Origin: CAVVMA01 sp963830715
GTDB taxonomy: Bacteria; Desulfobacterota; Binatia; Binatales; Binataceae
Assembly: GCA_963830715.1 (NCBI GenBank)
Contig: CAWHNS010000007.1
Span: 276,395 to 340,394, forward strand
Reading direction: 5' to 3'
DNA length: 64,000 nucleotides
The notes under the pieces are model-generated. The model ran no database searches and had not been told where the DNA came from. It saw nothing but the letters and a program-made list of their open reading frames with translations. Below, piece by piece: positions 63,596-64,000 of the stretch. A program made the translations under genes and the position numbers. Numbering within the stretch: the stretch's first letter is position 1; each line of letters begins with the position of its first letter.

Positions 63596-63625
63596 ATTAT
63601 CTCGCATTTCCTGCATGACTGTCAA
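63596..63625 (-). promoter_or_regulatory. Passenger-gene promoter built into the right inverted repeat
   Basis: On the minus strand TTGACA (63625-63620), 18 bp, and GATAAT (63601-63596). It mirrors the transposase promoter at the other end and should drive the passenger gene at 63502. Confidence 0.55.
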
Positions 63626-63641
63626 CTCCAACAAAAGCGCC

Positions 63642-63649
63642 AACGCACA
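63642..63649. repeat. Target-site duplication, right copy
   Basis: AACGCACA directly after the right end of the IS1595 element; identical to 61691-61698. One copy belongs to the original XamI-type gene. Confidence 0.9.
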
Positions 63650-64000
63650 GGAAGAACGTCAGCTAAAGTTGATTGGCGACTGGCTCAAAAGACGTGGCTA
63701 TAACCCAGTGGCGGCTGGCAGCGGCATCAAGTTTGAAGGCATGCCGCCCGCGTCGTACGCTTTCCGCTTAAACCTTTCCGTGGTCAACGTCAAAGGGGGT
63801 GAGAACGTACCAATGTTCCAGTTGACGTCGCGATCAGGCGCAAGGGCGCCGGTCGGCGCCGAGCTCCGGTCTGCATAGAAGCAAAGTCCGCAGGCGATTA
63901 CACCAACGTCAACAAACGACGCAAAGAAGAGGCACAAAAGATGAGCCAGATTCGCCGGACTTACAAACAACGGATTAGATATCTGCTGTTCTTGTGCGGA

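Larger units (their letters stand above)
61699..63641 (+). mobile_element. Complete IS1595-family insertion sequence with passenger gene
   Basis: 1943 bp bounded by about 25-bp inverted repeats: GGCGATTGTGTTGGTATTGACAGTC-type at the left (61699-61723) and its complement with four mismatches at the right (63617-63641). Both are flanked by the same 8-bp duplication. It contains a transposase (61750-62706), a short basic ORF (62742-62888) and a convergent passenger gene (62885-63502). The inverted repeats each contain a TTGACA promoter element pointing inward. Confidence 0.93.
61181..64000 (+). pseudogene. XamI-family type II restriction endonuclease, split by an IS1595 element and a frameshift (3' end beyond window)
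   Basis: The first part (61181-61698) is MGVNLDKPERWKADIARSVDAYNEWFLRFAPKAYRDSR ... CPPLARDRLSGLSAVSRTLVNRLDK ... DPIIRNAQ, the N-terminal region of the XamI family (isoschizomers of SalI, recognition GTCGAC in characterised members). After the element (61699-63641) the same gene resumes at 63642: EERQLKLIGDWLKRRGYNPVAAGSGIKFEGMPPASYAFRLNLSV. A one-base loss near 63808 shifts to a frame with VPVDVAIRRKGAGRRRAPVCIEAKSAGDYTNVNKRRKEEAQKM, including the catalytic EAK motif, up to the window end. Removing the element and one copy of its 8-bp duplication rejoins IRNAQEERQLKL exactly. The modification methylase is not in the window. Confidence 0.85.

Noticed and set aside
1..64000. tRNA, rRNA or CRISPR loci
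   Set aside because: No GGTTCGAATCC-type T-arm, rRNA-like block or regularly spaced short repeat was found on either strand by eye; a covariance search could still reveal a missed tRNA.

Overview
The window is GC-rich DNA (roughly two thirds G+C), densely packed with genes in short overlapping operons. No rRNA, tRNA or CRISPR array is visible. The mixture includes SCP2-type thiolase, LLM monooxygenase, acyl-CoA dehydrogenase, FixC/FixX, CoA transferase, several VOC proteins, RecBCD, lipid-A heptose synthesis and a lipoprotein. It fits an uncultured Gram-negative soil lineage; Candidatus Binatota or a relative is my best guess, by inference only.

Layout. 1-3.6 kb: end of a polysaccharide-export gene, an M20 amidohydrolase, and an XRE regulator followed by an ImmA/IrrE-like metallopeptidase. 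3.6-8.5 kb: cytochrome P450 and a non-phosphorylating deoxy-sugar (L-fucose type) catabolic cluster. 8.5-9.6 kb: an AT-rich promoter island, a Flp-like pilin and a small protein that is a free-standing copy of the XRE regulator's C-terminal domain. 9.6-12.3 kb: a DsbA-like protein and a PQQ-type propeller. 12.4-24.7 kb: one minus-strand operon, AAA ATPase - WYL regulator - recC - recB - recD, with a 168-bp palindromic element inside recC. 24.9-31.5 kb: a redox/CoA cluster (nitroreductase, FixC, FixX, a long nitroreductase-like protein, CoA transferase A/B). 31.7-42 kb: thiolase, murJ, hldE, OsmC, VOC proteins, acyl-CoA dehydrogenase, methyltransferase, LLM oxidoreductase and HemQ-like protein. 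42-47.7 kb: an ECF sigma factor translationally coupled to an anti-sigma-like/triple-VOC fusion, then VOC, methyltransferase, MFS exporter and peroxiredoxin. 48.8-52.1 kb: zeta-like kinase with an unknown partner, a SelW-like selenoprotein with an in-frame UGA and SECIS-like hairpin, pyruvoyl arginine decarboxylase and a HigBA-type pair. 52.2-57.5 kb: propionyl-CoA carboxylase/methylmalonyl-CoA mutase operon. 57.5-60.5 kb: a 2.88-kb cargo between two identical 61-bp repeats. 61.2-64 kb: a XamI-type restriction endonuclease gene split by a complete IS1595-family element carrying a RusA-like passenger gene.

Most notable: the selenoprotein; the XRE/metallopeptidase pair with its stand-alone domain paralogue; the ECF/VOC fusion; the RecBCD super-operon; and the exactly delimited IS in the XamI gene. 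Many genes carry frameshifts. Thirteen of them are repaired by restoring one GC dinucleotide in a GCGC context, which points to systematic sequence error (or, less likely, a real -2 slippage hotspot). Products of these genes are therefore described across the shift.
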